Source: CAVONV01 sp963697355 (GTDB lineage: Bacteria; Acidobacteriota; Vicinamibacteria; Marinacidobacterales; DATDRI01). From it: a DNA stretch of 64,000 bases. The translations under genes and the position numbers were made by a program. Below the pieces are notes generated by a model. It did no database searches. It saw only the letters and a list, made by a program, of their open reading frames with translations, and was not told the origin of the DNA. This document shows, one piece after another, positions 51,833-60,894 of the stretch (position 1 is the stretch's first letter; the number at the start of each line of letters is the position of its first letter). The stretch covers positions 186,001-250,000 of the forward strand of contig CAVONV010000023.1 in NCBI GenBank assembly GCA_963697355.1, given 5' to 3'.

Positions 51833-54064
51833 ATGAAGATCATCTGGACTAAAACTGATGAAGCACCAGCGCTGGCATCCTACTCTCTAACGCCGATTAT
51901 TCAAGCCTACACCAGAGGCTCGGGTATTGAAGTTGAAACAAGTGACATCTCACTCGTCGGCAGAATCATCGCCAACTTTCCCGACAAGCTGACTGAAGAT
52001 CAGAAGATACCCGACCACCTCACACGGCTGGGCGAGCTCGCCAAGACTCCCGATGCCAACATCATTAAATTGCCCAATATCAGCGCTTCCATTCCGCAGC
52101 TACAGGACGCCATCAAGGAACTGCAAGAAAAGGGATACGACATTCCCGATTACCCCGAAGAACCCAAGAATGACGCCGAGAAAGCTCTGCAGAAGAGATT
52201 TGCCAAGTGTCTCGGGTCTGCGGTGAACCCCGTGCTTCGTGAAGGAAACTCGGATCGCCGGCCGGCTACCGCCGTCAAGAGGTTTGCTCAGAAAAACCCT
52301 CACCAGATGATGAAACCCTGGCCTGAATCGGGGTCCAAGGCACGGGTCGCCCACATGGAGGGCAAAGACTTTTTCGAAAGCGAGAAGTCGACCACCATCG
52401 AGAACGCGACCGAGGTGAAGATTGAGTTCGTTGACGGCGAAGGAAGCTCCACCGTATTAAAGAAAGGCTTGGCTCTCCAGGAGGGTGAGGTCATCGATAC
52501 AGCAGTCATGAACGTTGCTGCTCTCCGCGACTTCTATGCCGAGCAGATCGACGCCGCCAAAAAAGACGGCGTCTTGTTGTCCCTGCACCTAAAGGCCACC
52601 ATGATGAAGATTTCCGACCCCATCATGTTCGGTCACTGCGTGTCAGTCTACTATAAGGCGGCGCTGGACAAGCACGCCGAGGCGCTCAAAGAGATCGGGG
52701 CCAACGTCAACAACGGTCTCGCCGACGTTCTTGAAAAGCTGGACCGGTTGCCCGCTGCCAAGAAGGCGGAGATAGAGGCCGACATCAACGCGGTGTACGA
52801 GACCCAGCCCGCCCTAGCCATGGTCGATTCGAGAAAGGGTATTACCAACCTGCACGTTCCCAACAACATCATCGTCGATGCGTCGATGCCTAACGTGGTT
52901 CGTGACGGTGGCAAGATGTGGAACAACGAGAACGAGCTTCAGGACTGTATCGCCATGGTGCCGGACCGCTCCTATGCGACGATGTACTCAGAGATGCTTG
53001 AAGACGCCAAAAGGAACGGTCAGTTCGATCCTTCGACGATGGGCAACGTCGCCAATGTCGGTCTGATGGCCCAGAAAGCGGAGGAGTACGGATCCCATGA
53101 CAAGACCTTCGAGGCGCCGGCAAATGGGACGATTCGAGTGGTCGATGCCTCAGGCCACGTTCTCCTCGAGCAGACGGTGGAGGTTGGCGACATTTTCAGG
53201 ATGTGCCAGGTGAAAGACGCACCGATCTCGAACTGGGTGAAGCTGGCAGTGACCAGGGCACGAGCTGCGGGATCACCCGCCATCTTCTGGTTGGATGAGC
53301 GCAGAGGACATGATCGCGAGATCATCAAAAAGGTCAATAAGTATCTTCCGGAGCATGATACGAGTGAACTTGATATTCGTATCATGGCGCCCGTGGATGC
53401 CATGAAGTTTTCTCTCGAGAGAATCCGTCGGGGTGAGGACACGATTGCCGTTACCGGCAACGTCTTGCGTGACTACTTGACCGATCTCTTCCCGATTCTC
53501 GAGCTCGGTACCAGCGCCAGGATGCTGTCGATCGTTCCTCTCATGAACGGCGGCGGGCTCTTCGAGACCGGCGCCGGTGGATCGGCTCCAAAACACGTAC
53601 AGCAGTTGCTCAAGGAAGGTCATCTGCGGTGGGATTCACTCGGTGAGTACTGCGCACTGGTCCCGTCGCTCGAACTGGTTGCCGAAAACACGAAAAACGA
53701 AAAAGCGAAGATCTTTGCGGAGACTCTCGATGAGGCCATTGCCGCTTATCTCGAGAATGGAAGGCTCCCTTCTCGCAAGGTGAACGAGATCGACAATCGG
53801 GGGAGTACGTTTTACCTCGCACTGTACTGGGCACAAGCACTGGCGAAGCAGAGCAAGGACGCCGCGATACAGGCTCGTTTTGCCAAGGTGGCAAAAGATC
53901 TCGAAGAAAACCAGACCAAAATTGCCGAAGAGCTGCTGGCTGCTCAAGGAAGACCCGTCGATGTGGGTGGATACTACCTCCCCGATGACGCCATGGCCGA
54001 AAAGGTGATGCGTCCCAGCGCGACCTTCAATGCCATCATTGACGCCATGGTGGTTGCTGGGTAA
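51833..54064 (+). CDS. icd: Monomeric NADP-dependent isocitrate dehydrogenase
   Basis: TCA-cycle enzyme converting isocitrate to 2-oxoglutarate with NADPH formation. The 743 residues match the monomeric class II type: IIWTKTDEAPALASYSLTPI, LPNISASIPQLQDAIKELQ, LSLHLKATMMKISDPIMFGH, DGGKMWNNENELQDCIAMVP, FWLDERRGHDREI and GGLFETGAGGSAPKHVQQL. An ATG at 51824 is only one base from GGAG; the ATG at 51833 has normal spacing. Monogenic, with no TCA neighbours. Confidence 0.96.
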   Translation: MKIIWTKTDEAPALASYSLTPIIQAYTRGSGIEVETSDISLVGRIIANFPDKLTEDQKIPDHLTRLGELAKTPDANIIKLPNISASIPQLQDAIKELQEKGYDIPDYPEEPKNDAEKALQKRFAKCLGSAVNPVLREGNSDRRPATAVKRFAQKNPHQMMKPWPESGSKARVAHMEGKDFFESEKSTTIENATEVKIEFVDGEGSSTVLKKGLALQEGEVIDTAVMNVAALRDFYAEQIDAAKKDGVLLSLHLKATMMKISDPIMFGHCVSVYYKAALDKHAEALKEIGANVNNGLADVLEKLDRLPAAKKAEIEADINAVYETQPALAMVDSRKGITNLHVPNNIIVDASMPNVVRDGGKMWNNENELQDCIAMVPDRSYATMYSEMLEDAKRNGQFDPSTMGNVANVGLMAQKAEEYGSHDKTFEAPANGTIRVVDASGHVLLEQTVEVGDIFRMCQVKDAPISNWVKLAVTRARAAGSPAIFWLDERRGHDREIIKKVNKYLPEHDTSELDIRIMAPVDAMKFSLERIRRGEDTIAVTGNVLRDYLTDLFPILELGTSARMLSIVPLMNGGGLFETGAGGSAPKHVQQLLKEGHLRWDSLGEYCALVPSLELVAENTKNEKAKIFAETLDEAIAAYLENGRLPSRKVNEIDNRGSTFYLALYWAQALAKQSKDAAIQARFAKVAKDLEENQTKIAEELLAAQGRPVDVGGYYLPDDAMAEKVMRPSATFNAIIDAMVVAG

Positions 54065-54559
54065 GAACTTCGGCGGCCGCGACACTGATGAACGCAAGCA
54101 GTACCGTCATGCCTTTCTGTTGTGTCACCAGAGTTGATTTCGCCAAGTTCTTGTCGCTTCTGGGCAAGCTCATCATCTGTCATCGGTCTCCGGCTCGCCG
54201 GCGGTTCATCTCGATGGTCTCGTCCAGCACGAGCTTGGCGCTTCCTCTCACGAAATCATCACGTCACCAGATCTTTTCTCAAGTACGACTCTTCGGGACG
54301 CCGCTTTGGGCGTATAGGGAGACGTCCGAAACGGTCGTGCAGTTGCCGAAGCCGAAAACGCGGGGAGCGCTCACCAACTGCAGCGAATCATGGACCGATC
54401 TTCGGGTCGAATCGCTGCCTCACTTTTGTTTTTCCGTCACCAATGATTTGAAGCGTTTTTCTGTCGGAAAGGTCGAAGCTTGAGCTCGCCGAAGCACGGG
54501 CCTGCGCTATTCTAAGGGCTTGCGGAGCCACGACACTCGTCGGGCATGGGAGCGATACG
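54065..54559. other. Long intergenic region, possibly a decayed minus-strand gene
   Basis: About 495 bases. On the minus strand one frame ends GSAKLVLDETIEMNRRRAGDR before a stop near 54180. Upstream in several frames are short coding-like stretches (SAPRVFGFGNCTTVSDVSLY) interrupted by stops. That pattern fits a degraded gene, but I recognise no family and cannot exclude chance. Confidence 0.3.
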
Positions 54560-56542
54560 ATGCACGGACTCATCATCCTGAAAGACCTGGTCATCCTTCT
54601 TGCCCTTTCCATCCCCGTCGTCGCTCTGGCTCAGCGCATTCGAATCCCGGCCATCGTGGGCTTCCTGGCCGTCGGAGTATTGGTCGGTCCCCACGGGTTC
54701 GCCTGGATTGGGCAGCCGGAGATCGTGAGCGAGCTGGCCGAGGTCGGCGTCATTCTTCTCCTTTTCACCATCGGTCTCGAGCTTTCTCTCTCGCGGATCA
54801 TGAAGTTGCGTCGTCTCGTGCTCCAGGGAGGTCTGCTCCAGGTGGGGCTGACCCTGTGTGCCTTCGCGGCCATCTGTTATTTTGTTCTCGAGGCCCCTGT
54901 CAATCGAGCGCTTTTCTACGGTTCTCTGGTGGCTCTATCTTCGACGGCCATCGCCCTCCGAGCTTATTCGGATCGGGGTGATCTGGATACGCCGCCGGGT
55001 CGTGTGGCGGTCTCGATCCTCCTGTTTCAGGATCTCGCCGTGGTCCCGCTGATGCTATTGGTGCCCATCCTGTCGGCGGGGAGCTCGGAGGCTGAGTTGC
55101 CCTGGAGCGAGTTGGGATGGGGCGTTTTGATCGTTGCCATTCTGCTGGGGCTCGGTAGGTTCGTGATTCCTCGGATTTTGCAGCAGATCGCTCTTCTTCG
55201 GAACCGCGAGCTCTTCACCTTGTGCGTGGCTTTCTTGTGCCTGTTTGCGGCTTTCCTGACCGCGGAAGCGGGTCTGTCACTCGCTCTGGGTGCTTTTCTG
55301 GCAGGACTGGTCGTATCCGAGTCGGAATATGGTCTCCAGGCACTGTCCGACATTCTGCCCTTTCGAGATGCGTTCAGCGGGATCTTCTTCACCTCGGTGG
55401 GCATGCTTCTGGACATCGATTTCGTGGTTCATTCGATGCTTCTGGTCCTGGCGGTGACGGTCGTCGTCGTCGCCCTCAAGGCGCTCATCGTCACCGCGGT
55501 CACACTGACGCTGCGACGATCGTTGGCCGTGAGCTTGGTCAGCGGTCTCGGCTTGGCTCAAATCGGGGAGTTCTCCTTCGTCCTGGCCAGTGTGGGACGC
55601 CCCTTGGGGATGTTCGCCGGGACGGACTACCAACTGTTTCTCGCCGCTTCGGTCCTTTCAATGTTGCTTGCTCCTCTTCTGATCGAAATTGCCCCGCACT
55701 TCGCTCGAGGCGTTACGGACCGCATGGGACGTCCCACGCTCGGGCTTTTCTCATCACTGGGAAGTCGGGAAGAGGAGCTTCGAGATCACGCGATCATCGT
55801 CGGCTACGGGATCAGTGGGAAGCATCTCACCCGAGTGCTTCACGCTGCCCAGATTCCGTACGTGGCTCTCGACCAGAACGGGCACCAGGTCCGGCGGGCT
55901 CGGGCGGAAGGCTTCCGGATACGTTTCGGGGATGGGACTCACCGCGAGGTTCTGGAGCATGTGGGTATCGATCGGGCGAGAGTCGTCGTCTTCGCCATCG
56001 CTTCGCCGAGCGAGGAGAGGCGAGGTGTGGCGATGGCGCGGCACCTGAACCCTTCGGTGCGCATTGTGGTGCGGACGAGGTATGTCTTGTCCATCGACGA
56101 GCTCATGCGTCTCGGAGCCACGGAAGTCGTCGTCGAGGAGTTCGAGGCTTCTCTGGAGCTATTCGCTCGAGTTCTGGAGTTCTACGAGATCCCGAAGAAC
56201 GTGATCCATCACGAGTTGGAGCTTGTTCGAAGCGAGCATTATGGACTTTTGCGGGCCGCCGCCCGACCCGATATCAAGCTCGACGCCCTCCAGCACCTTG
56301 GCATTCACAGCGCTCTCGAGCTGGTCGAGGTGGAAGCCGGCTCCGAGGCCGTGGGAGAAAGCCCGTTGTCTCTCGACCTGAGACGGAAAACAGGCTCGGT
56401 CGTCTTGGCGGTTGTTCGCGACGGGGTTGCGATTTACAAACGGGATCCATCCTTCCAGTTCAAAAGAGGCGACACCGTCGTTCTCGCGGGAGACGCCGAT
56501 TCCCTCTCGAAAGGAAGCGTTGTTTTTCGGGTCGCGTCGTGA
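54560..56542 (+). CDS. Kef/YbaL-type cation:proton antiporter (CPA2) with RCK domains
   Basis: Inner-membrane K+/H+ or Na+/H+ antiporter of 660 residues. Residues 1-380 form about 12 membrane segments with family motifs GFLAVGVLVGPHGF, LLLFTIGLELSL, ALSSTAIALRA, LLFQDLAVVPLMLL (catalytic Asp region) and GLGLAQIGEFSFVLA. A TrkA-N/RCK-N domain (about 410-530) has the nucleotide loop IIVGYGISGKHL, with VALDQNGHQV. A TrkA-C domain ends the protein (GSVVLAVVRDGV, FKRGDTVVLAGDAD). GGAG seven bases before the ATG. The ion specificity is not deducible. Confidence 0.93.
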   Translation: MHGLIILKDLVILLALSIPVVALAQRIRIPAIVGFLAVGVLVGPHGFAWIGQPEIVSELAEVGVILLLFTIGLELSLSRIMKLRRLVLQGGLLQVGLTLCAFAAICYFVLEAPVNRALFYGSLVALSSTAIALRAYSDRGDLDTPPGRVAVSILLFQDLAVVPLMLLVPILSAGSSEAELPWSELGWGVLIVAILLGLGRFVIPRILQQIALLRNRELFTLCVAFLCLFAAFLTAEAGLSLALGAFLAGLVVSESEYGLQALSDILPFRDAFSGIFFTSVGMLLDIDFVVHSMLLVLAVTVVVVALKALIVTAVTLTLRRSLAVSLVSGLGLAQIGEFSFVLASVGRPLGMFAGTDYQLFLAASVLSMLLAPLLIEIAPHFARGVTDRMGRPTLGLFSSLGSREEELRDHAIIVGYGISGKHLTRVLHAAQIPYVALDQNGHQVRRARAEGFRIRFGDGTHREVLEHVGIDRARVVVFAIASPSEERRGVAMARHLNPSVRIVVRTRYVLSIDELMRLGATEVVVEEFEASLELFARVLEFYEIPKNVIHHELELVRSEHYGLLRAAARPDIKLDALQHLGIHSALELVEVEAGSEAVGESPLSLDLRRKTGSVVLAVVRDGVAIYKRDPSFQFKRGDTVVLAGDADSLSKGSVVFRVAS

Positions 56543-56649
56543 TGGCGCAACGATCCGATTTTGCGTTCGCAATCTCAGCGTGCTAACTTCCGAGCATTGG
56601 TTTCCGGATTCGGGCAGCAAGAGTTGAATCCAAGTCCTCAGAACTTCAG

Positions 56650-57600
56650 ATGAGCTTTCTTGACCGGGTGCTCGACCGGAGCATCTTCTTCTCGTTCGAC
56701 CGCTCAGGGTATCTGCGACACCAGCGTACCTTTGATCCGTCCGATCTCGATTGCACGATGCGGGAAAAGGTATGTTTGGTGACAGGCGCCAACAGCGGTT
56801 TGGGCCTGGCGGTCTCGAACGGTCTCGCCGCACGCGAAGCGACGGTGCACATGCTCTGCCGCAACGAGGAACGGGGGTCGGCGGCCCGGGACGCCGTGGT
56901 GAAAGAAACAAGCAACCGTGATGTGCACCTCCATGTGGTGGATGTTTCGAGTCTGAAATCCGTTCGCGACTTTGCTGACCGCTTTGAGAGTCCGCCGGTC
57001 GACGTGCTCATCCACAATGCCGGTGTGTTACCCCTTGAGCGAGAGCTCACCCAAGACGGACTCGAGCTCACCGTCGCCACTCATCTCGTAGGTCCGCATC
57101 TTCTGACCAAAGTCCTGTTACCCAAGCTGAGGGATGCCCGTGTGGTGTTTGTCTCTTCCGGGGGAATGTACACCAAGCGCCTGGACGTCGAGACCCTGTA
57201 CTCGAACGAAGGTCCGTACGACGGAGTGGCCGCTTACGCCATGACCAAGCGTGGTCAAGTGGTTCTCAGTGGATTGTGGGCTCGAGAGCTTGGCGATGCC
57301 GGGATCACCGTCAACGCTTTTCATCCTGGATGGGCTGCGACGAAGAGCGTAGAGCGCTCGCTGCCTCGATTCTGGCGCATCATGCGCAATCGTTTGCGCA
57401 CTGCCGCGGAGGGAGCAGACACGGCGCTTTGGTTGGCGGTCACCGGAAGGGTCGCAGGAGAGACCGGCAAGTTTTGGTTCGACCGTCGGTCGGTCCCTAC
57501 CCACTTGGTGGGGTGGACACGGGAGGATGCCGACGAGCGGCGGCGGCTGTGGGACTTCTGCGAGGCACGCGCCGTTGCCGACGGGACGATTCCCGGGTAG
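56650..57600 (+). CDS. Short-chain dehydrogenase/reductase (DHRS12-like)
   Basis: NAD(P)-dependent oxidoreductase of 316 residues. The Rossmann motif is VCLVTGANSGLGLAVS (about 38-53), then NAGVLPLERELTQDG, the catalytic Ser in VVFVSSGGMYT, and YAMTKRGQ (Tyr-x3-Lys) at about 197-201. After GWAATKSVERSLPRF the C-terminal region is extended, with GKFWFDRRSVPTHL as in DHRS12-type proteins that act on lipid-like substrates. Starts about 107 bases after the antiporter gene, same direction. Substrate unknown. Confidence 0.88.
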   Translation: MSFLDRVLDRSIFFSFDRSGYLRHQRTFDPSDLDCTMREKVCLVTGANSGLGLAVSNGLAAREATVHMLCRNEERGSAARDAVVKETSNRDVHLHVVDVSSLKSVRDFADRFESPPVDVLIHNAGVLPLERELTQDGLELTVATHLVGPHLLTKVLLPKLRDARVVFVSSGGMYTKRLDVETLYSNEGPYDGVAAYAMTKRGQVVLSGLWARELGDAGITVNAFHPGWAATKSVERSLPRFWRIMRNRLRTAAEGADTALWLAVTGRVAGETGKFWFDRRSVPTHLVGWTREDADERRRLWDFCEARAVADGTIPG

Positions 57601-57618
57601 AAACTCAATCATCGATGC

Positions 57619-57809
57619 TTGAGGCCAGCCGTGACGAGATCGGATGCGTTGGCCATGGTCGGCACCGAACGGAGTCCATATATCGACGCTATGCCATCAG
57701 CGACGAGGCATCGCTCAAGGAGAGCGGGGCCAAACTCTCCAATCTCCATAAACGTGAGCGCGAAGCATCCGACAGGACCAAACCAATCAAGAGAAGGGCT
57801 TGCGGCTGA
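57619..57809 (+). pseudogene. Tyrosine recombinase (phage-type integrase) C-terminal fragment
   Basis: Read across one missing base near 57660, this stretch gives RPAVTRSDALAMVG joined to HRTESIYRRYAISDEASL and KESGAKLSNLH. That is the end of an integrase, including the GHRT box and the catalytic Tyr of SIYRRY. The rest of the gene is absent: only 18 bases separate it from the SDR stop. Clear remnant of an integrated element. Confidence 0.7.
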
Positions 57810-57876
57810 ACACTTGTTTTTGTACCGAAGGTGAAGCTCTCCAAAGCTACAGTCTCAAAGGTGATACAAAGGTTGC

Positions 57877-57895
57877 CTTGACAAATACTGTCAAG
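57877..57895. promoter_or_regulatory. CTTGACA-N5-TGTCAAG palindrome
   Basis: Perfect 7-bp inverted repeat around AATAC; it embeds a TTGACA hexamer and so looks like an operator overlapping a -35 box. The frame just downstream (to about 58068) encodes YVRERLECKPDLTEFVESLR and VDDSLIASAMEEALDP without a clear start, possibly the remains of the small gene it controlled. Confidence 0.4.
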
Positions 57896-58083
57896 CTGTA
57901 GTCGGCGTATTGACGTTGTATGTACGTGAAAGACTGGAATGTAAGCCTGATCTAACTGAGTTTGTCGAGAGTCTACGCAAGCAAGGGGTAGACGATTCCC
58001 TCATCGCGTCAGCAATGGAAGAAGCACTAGACCCAATTGCCAGGCACCCGCCTACGTCGTTGCCATAGTAGCAATCCCAACGG

Positions 58084-58157
58084 CTACACGCCTCCGTCGC
58101 TGGCTCGATCGATGAGCCAGCGACTTCGGCGAGTCTCGCCGAAGCGAAGGCGGACAG
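58084..58157. repeat. Dispersed palindromic repeat, copy 2
   Basis: Aligns to 49085-49160 with the shared core CTCGATCGATGAGCC and flanking CGCCTCCGTCGC and GCGAAGGCGGAC. It has an extra CGGCGAGTCTCGCCG hairpin inside. Lies between the integrase remnant and the serine recombinase remnant. Confidence 0.7.
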
Positions 58158-58281
58158 CCTGCCACCATTTCTCGTTGCCAGAGCTCTTGTCAGATTTCAG
58201 AAAGACGTCCCTGCTTATGAGGAGTCGCACCTAATATCGGTTCAAGTTTGGTCGAAGTGGGCCGGATTTTGCCCATGGCCG

Positions 58282-59214
58282 ATGTGGGATGAGCTACTGC
58301 AACTCCTGTTCGAGCTGTGTGGCTACTTCGACACTCTCGTCGCCGATGTACAGCAGATCTACGACGTGTCGATCCCCAATGATCGACTTGTTTTACAGAT
58401 CAAAGGCACCGTGGCCGAGCTCGAGCTCAGCAGTCTACGGACTCGGCTGCGGGCGGGTGCCGAAGCCAAGGCGGCGCGAGGGGAGTTGAAGATCTTGCTG
58501 CCGCCCGGCTACGTCTACGATGCCGACGAGCAGATCGTCGTCGACCCCGACGAGCGCGTGCAACAGGCGGTGCGTTCGATGTTCGAGAAGTTCGAGCATG
58601 CAACCAGCGTTCGTCAGCTCGCGCTGAGCTACCGAGATACGCAGAGTCTTTTTCCGATCCGTAAACCGAAAAAACGGGATGTTCTCGTGTGGGCGCTTCC
58701 CCAGCGATATGTCCTACACAAGCTTCTCAGCCATCCCATCTACGCCGGCGTCTACGCCCGCGGTCGCACGCAAAGCTACGTCGACTACGCGGATGGAAAA
58801 CTCGTGAAACGAACGAAGCGGATCCTGTCACCGGATGAATGGAAAGTATGCATAAGGGATCACCACGAGGCGTACATTTCGTGGCAGCAGTTTCTAAACA
58901 ACCAGGCGAAGTTGGCCGAGGCCAGACCCCGGTGGAGCAAGGATGACAACCGTTGTGCGGTCAGAGAGGGCCGTGCGTTGCTTGCGGGCATGTTGCGTTG
59001 TAGTCAGTACGGACTGATGGCGCTGGTCCGTCGAGATGTGCTCCACACCCATCAGGTGACCGACTTCGCGCCATGGAGGATCGCGCGCGCCGAGCTCGAC
59101 TCCGAGCCTGTCCGAACCTTGGTCGAGATCCTCAAGGCGACCGGGAGGCTTCCGCCTCAAGAGGGGTCCCCGCAAGACCAGCGACGACTTTTCGCTGATA
59201 AATCAACGAATTAA
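58282..59214 (+). pseudogene. Large serine recombinase fragment with fused HTH-like tail
   Basis: Lacks the N-terminal catalytic serine part. It begins in the resolvase domain (FDTLVADVQQIYDVSIPNDR, LVLQIKGTVAELELSSLRTR), continues through the recombinase domain (LPPGYVYDADEQIVVDPDER, LSHPIYAGVYARGRTQ) and reaches the zinc-ribbon-like start LLAGMLRCSQYG, where the second Cys is lost. From there the sequence switches to LVRRDVLHTHQVTDFAPWRI, resembling helix-turn-helix proteins encoded next to such recombinases. Two deletions are therefore likely. The fragment stops 25 bases from a tRNA-Leu 3' end. Confidence 0.72.
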
Positions 59215-59239
59215 CGAAAGGGTGCATTGTGATGCAGGT

Positions 59240-59327
59240 TGGTGCCGGAGAAGGGAGTCGAACCCTTACAGGACTAAGTCCCGCGGGATTTTGAGTCCCG
59301 TGCGTCTGCCAATTCCGCCACTCCGGC
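59240..59327 (-). tRNA. tRNA-Leu (anticodon CAA)
   Basis: Cloverleaf on the minus strand: acceptor GCCGGAG pairs with CTCCGGC, discriminator A, encoded CCA at the 3' end (59240-59242). The anticodon stem CGGGA/TCCCG carries loop CTCAAAA, anticodon CAA. A long variable arm (class II) and TTCGACT T-loop complete it, consistent with leucine. Recombinase fragments lie directly beyond the 3' end, the usual side for integration. Confidence 0.95.
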
Positions 59328-59672
59328 AGCGGGCCTAAGGTTCGGCCAAAAGCCGACGCGAGCATGCAAAGTCTAACACGAAAGTCCCACCATTTGGGTG
59401 CCGGAGGCGCGTTCTTGGCCACCTTTGCTTGCTGACCGAATAAATTGTGCCTAAATTGGAATTGAAAAGGGTTTCTTTCGGACGCGACTTGGCTTTGAAA
59501 ACTGCTCATTTGGCTTAGTGGGGAATTATTGCACACCTGTCTCCGTTGGGTGACAAGCAATGACCATCCCACAACTGATAGGCAAAAGACGTTTCCCGCC
59601 TTATTATTGTCGGTTTGTTGACCATTTATTCGAAACGACCAAAGGAAATAGTCATTAGAACATAATGATCTG
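59328..59672. other. AT-rich intergenic region before carD
   Basis: About 345 bases between tRNA-Leu and the carD promoter. A 184-codon minus-strand frame here runs through the tRNA and is not a gene. Divergent promoters for tRNA and carD must lie here; I see no other RNA structure. Confidence 0.4.
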
Positions 59673-59701
59673 TTGCTGTTTTCCAAAAACTATGTTACAA
59701 T
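59673..59701 (+). promoter_or_regulatory. Sigma70-like promoter of carD
   Basis: TTGCTG (59673-59678), 17 bases, TACAAT (59696-59701), about 31 bases before the ATG at 59733. Good hexamers and ideal spacing. Confidence 0.65.
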
Positions 59702-59732
59702 TCTGGCGCTTTTATAGGAAAGCGAGGTGCGA

Positions 59733-60419
59733 ATGGCCTTTCAAATTGGGGACAAAGTCGTCTATCCCAATCACGGGATCGGAGTTGTAGAGGATATTTT
59801 AGGGACTCAGGAAAAAACCAAAGATTCCCAGTTCTACAAACTCAAGATCCTTTCGAATGAAACAAAGGTGATGGTTCCCACGACTAACGTCGATGGCGTT
59901 GGACTGAGAAGAGTCATCTCTGAGAAGGATGTGGATCGGATTTTTGATTTGCTCGAGAACAGAAAGATTGAGCAGCATGCCAACTGGAAGGGGCGATTCA
60001 AGGATAATTCCGATAAGATGCGTAGCGGCTCGATATACGATGTTGCGGGAGTATTGAAGTGCCTATCCTTCCTAAGCAAAAAGAAGAGTCTGTCTTTTCG
60101 TGAAAAGCGGATGCTTGATAGGGCCCGGTTTCTCATCGTGAGTGAAGTGGCGGAGGTGGCGGGAGAGCCTCAGAATTTAGTCGAGCAGAAGATCGATATT
60201 GCTTTGTCCCGCGGAATGGAAAGCAGCAAAAAGAAAGGACGGACAAGCTTGAAGTCCGTTCTCAAGAAGCATACGCAAGCGGCTTTGGCGGCCAATGGCG
60301 ACGTTGGCCCCGGCAAAGTCGCGGTCAGGCGTAGGGCACGTACTGCCGTGAGTGAGACGGCGGGAAAAGCAAGAAAACGGTCGCCTATTACGATTTCGAT
60401 TAACCGATTCTGTTCCTGA
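59733..60419 (+). CDS. carD: CarD/CdnL-family RNA polymerase-binding regulator
   Basis: Binds the RNA polymerase beta subunit and stabilises open complexes. 228 residues. An N-terminal Tudor-like RNAP-interaction domain (FQIGDKVVYPNHGIGVVEDI, YKLKILSNETKVMVPTTNVD) is followed by a helical DNA-binding domain (HANWKGRFKDNSDKM, LSFREKRMLDRARFLIVSEV). Typical members stop near 160-170; here about 60 further residues are rich in Lys/Arg/Ala. A GTG at 59727 is possible, but the ATG at 59733 matches the family start. Monocistronic: a promoter precedes it and an intrinsic terminator follows. Confidence 0.92.
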   Translation: MAFQIGDKVVYPNHGIGVVEDILGTQEKTKDSQFYKLKILSNETKVMVPTTNVDGVGLRRVISEKDVDRIFDLLENRKIEQHANWKGRFKDNSDKMRSGSIYDVAGVLKCLSFLSKKKSLSFREKRMLDRARFLIVSEVAEVAGEPQNLVEQKIDIALSRGMESSKKKGRTSLKSVLKKHTQAALAANGDVGPGKVAVRRRARTAVSETAGKARKRSPITISINRFCS

Positions 60420-60434
60420 ACAACATAAGAGCGC

Positions 60435-60477
60435 GCCCTCTCGGCCCATCCCGGGTCGAGAGGGCTTTTGTGTTTTG
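60435..60477 (+). terminator. Intrinsic terminator of carD
   Basis: GCCCTCTCG (60435-60443) pairs with CGAGAGGGC (60457-60465), loop of 13 bases, followed directly by TTTTGTGTTTT. It lies 16 bases after the carD stop. Confidence 0.88.
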
Positions 60478-60519
60478 GCATAACACCTTATAATAGGTGG
60501 GCCAATAAGGAGGTCGTTA

Positions 60520-60894
60520 ATGCGTCATCTCACGAAGTCGCTAGTGGTTCTAGGTTTGGTCTTTTTTGCTGTCGCCACTTTCGCCCAAGAAGGCGAGGTT
60601 CTCGTGGAGCGGACGGTCACGATCCCGAGGGACGCAACATTTGGTGACGAAACGCTTGCCCGCGGAAGCTACCGTGTGGCTCTAACAGAAATCAGTGGTG
60701 AGAAGTGGTTCGTTATCAAGAAAAATGGCAAGGAAGTGGCCCGCGACGTTGCCATAGAGATGCCCAACAAGGAAGTGCCCACCTCGGGATTGAAGGCTGA
60801 AGTCCTCAAAGGAGAAGAGTACTACCGCGTACGCGTCCGTCAAGGAGACAAAGTCTATCTGATCCACTTCCTGCTAAAAGGTGGAAAGGCCTAG
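60520..60894 (+). CDS. Small secreted protein, unknown
   Basis: 124 residues: signal peptide (LVFFAVATFAQ), then a beta-sandwich-like body: VLVERTVTIPRDATFGDETL, ARGSYRVALTEISGEKWFVI, EVLKGEEYYRVRVRQGDKVY. The layout (ARGSYRV) resembles short Acidobacteriota proteins with a LPAGTYRV-type motif. AAGGAGG precedes the ATG. No function known. Confidence 0.7.
   Translation: MRHLTKSLVVLGLVFFAVATFAQEGEVLVERTVTIPRDATFGDETLARGSYRVALTEISGEKWFVIKKNGKEVARDVAIEMPNKEVPTSGLKAEVLKGEEYYRVRVRQGDKVYLIHFLLKGGKA

Noticed and set aside
54088..54483. 131-codon plus-strand frame between icd and the antiporter gene.
   Set aside because: Composition is Ser/Arg-rich with no family match and no ribosome site; the minus strand looks at least as coding-like, so neither is called.
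59240..59327. Possibility that the tRNA beside the recombinase remnants is tRNA-Sec, which would support the selenoprotein claim.
   Set aside because: The anticodon loop is CTCAAAA (anticodon CAA, leucine) and the acceptor stem has seven pairs; there is no UCA anticodon. No sel gene was found in the window.
59132..59686. 184-codon open frame on the minus strand.
   Set aside because: It runs straight through the tRNA-Leu gene and the 3' end of the recombinase fragment and has no protein-like features.
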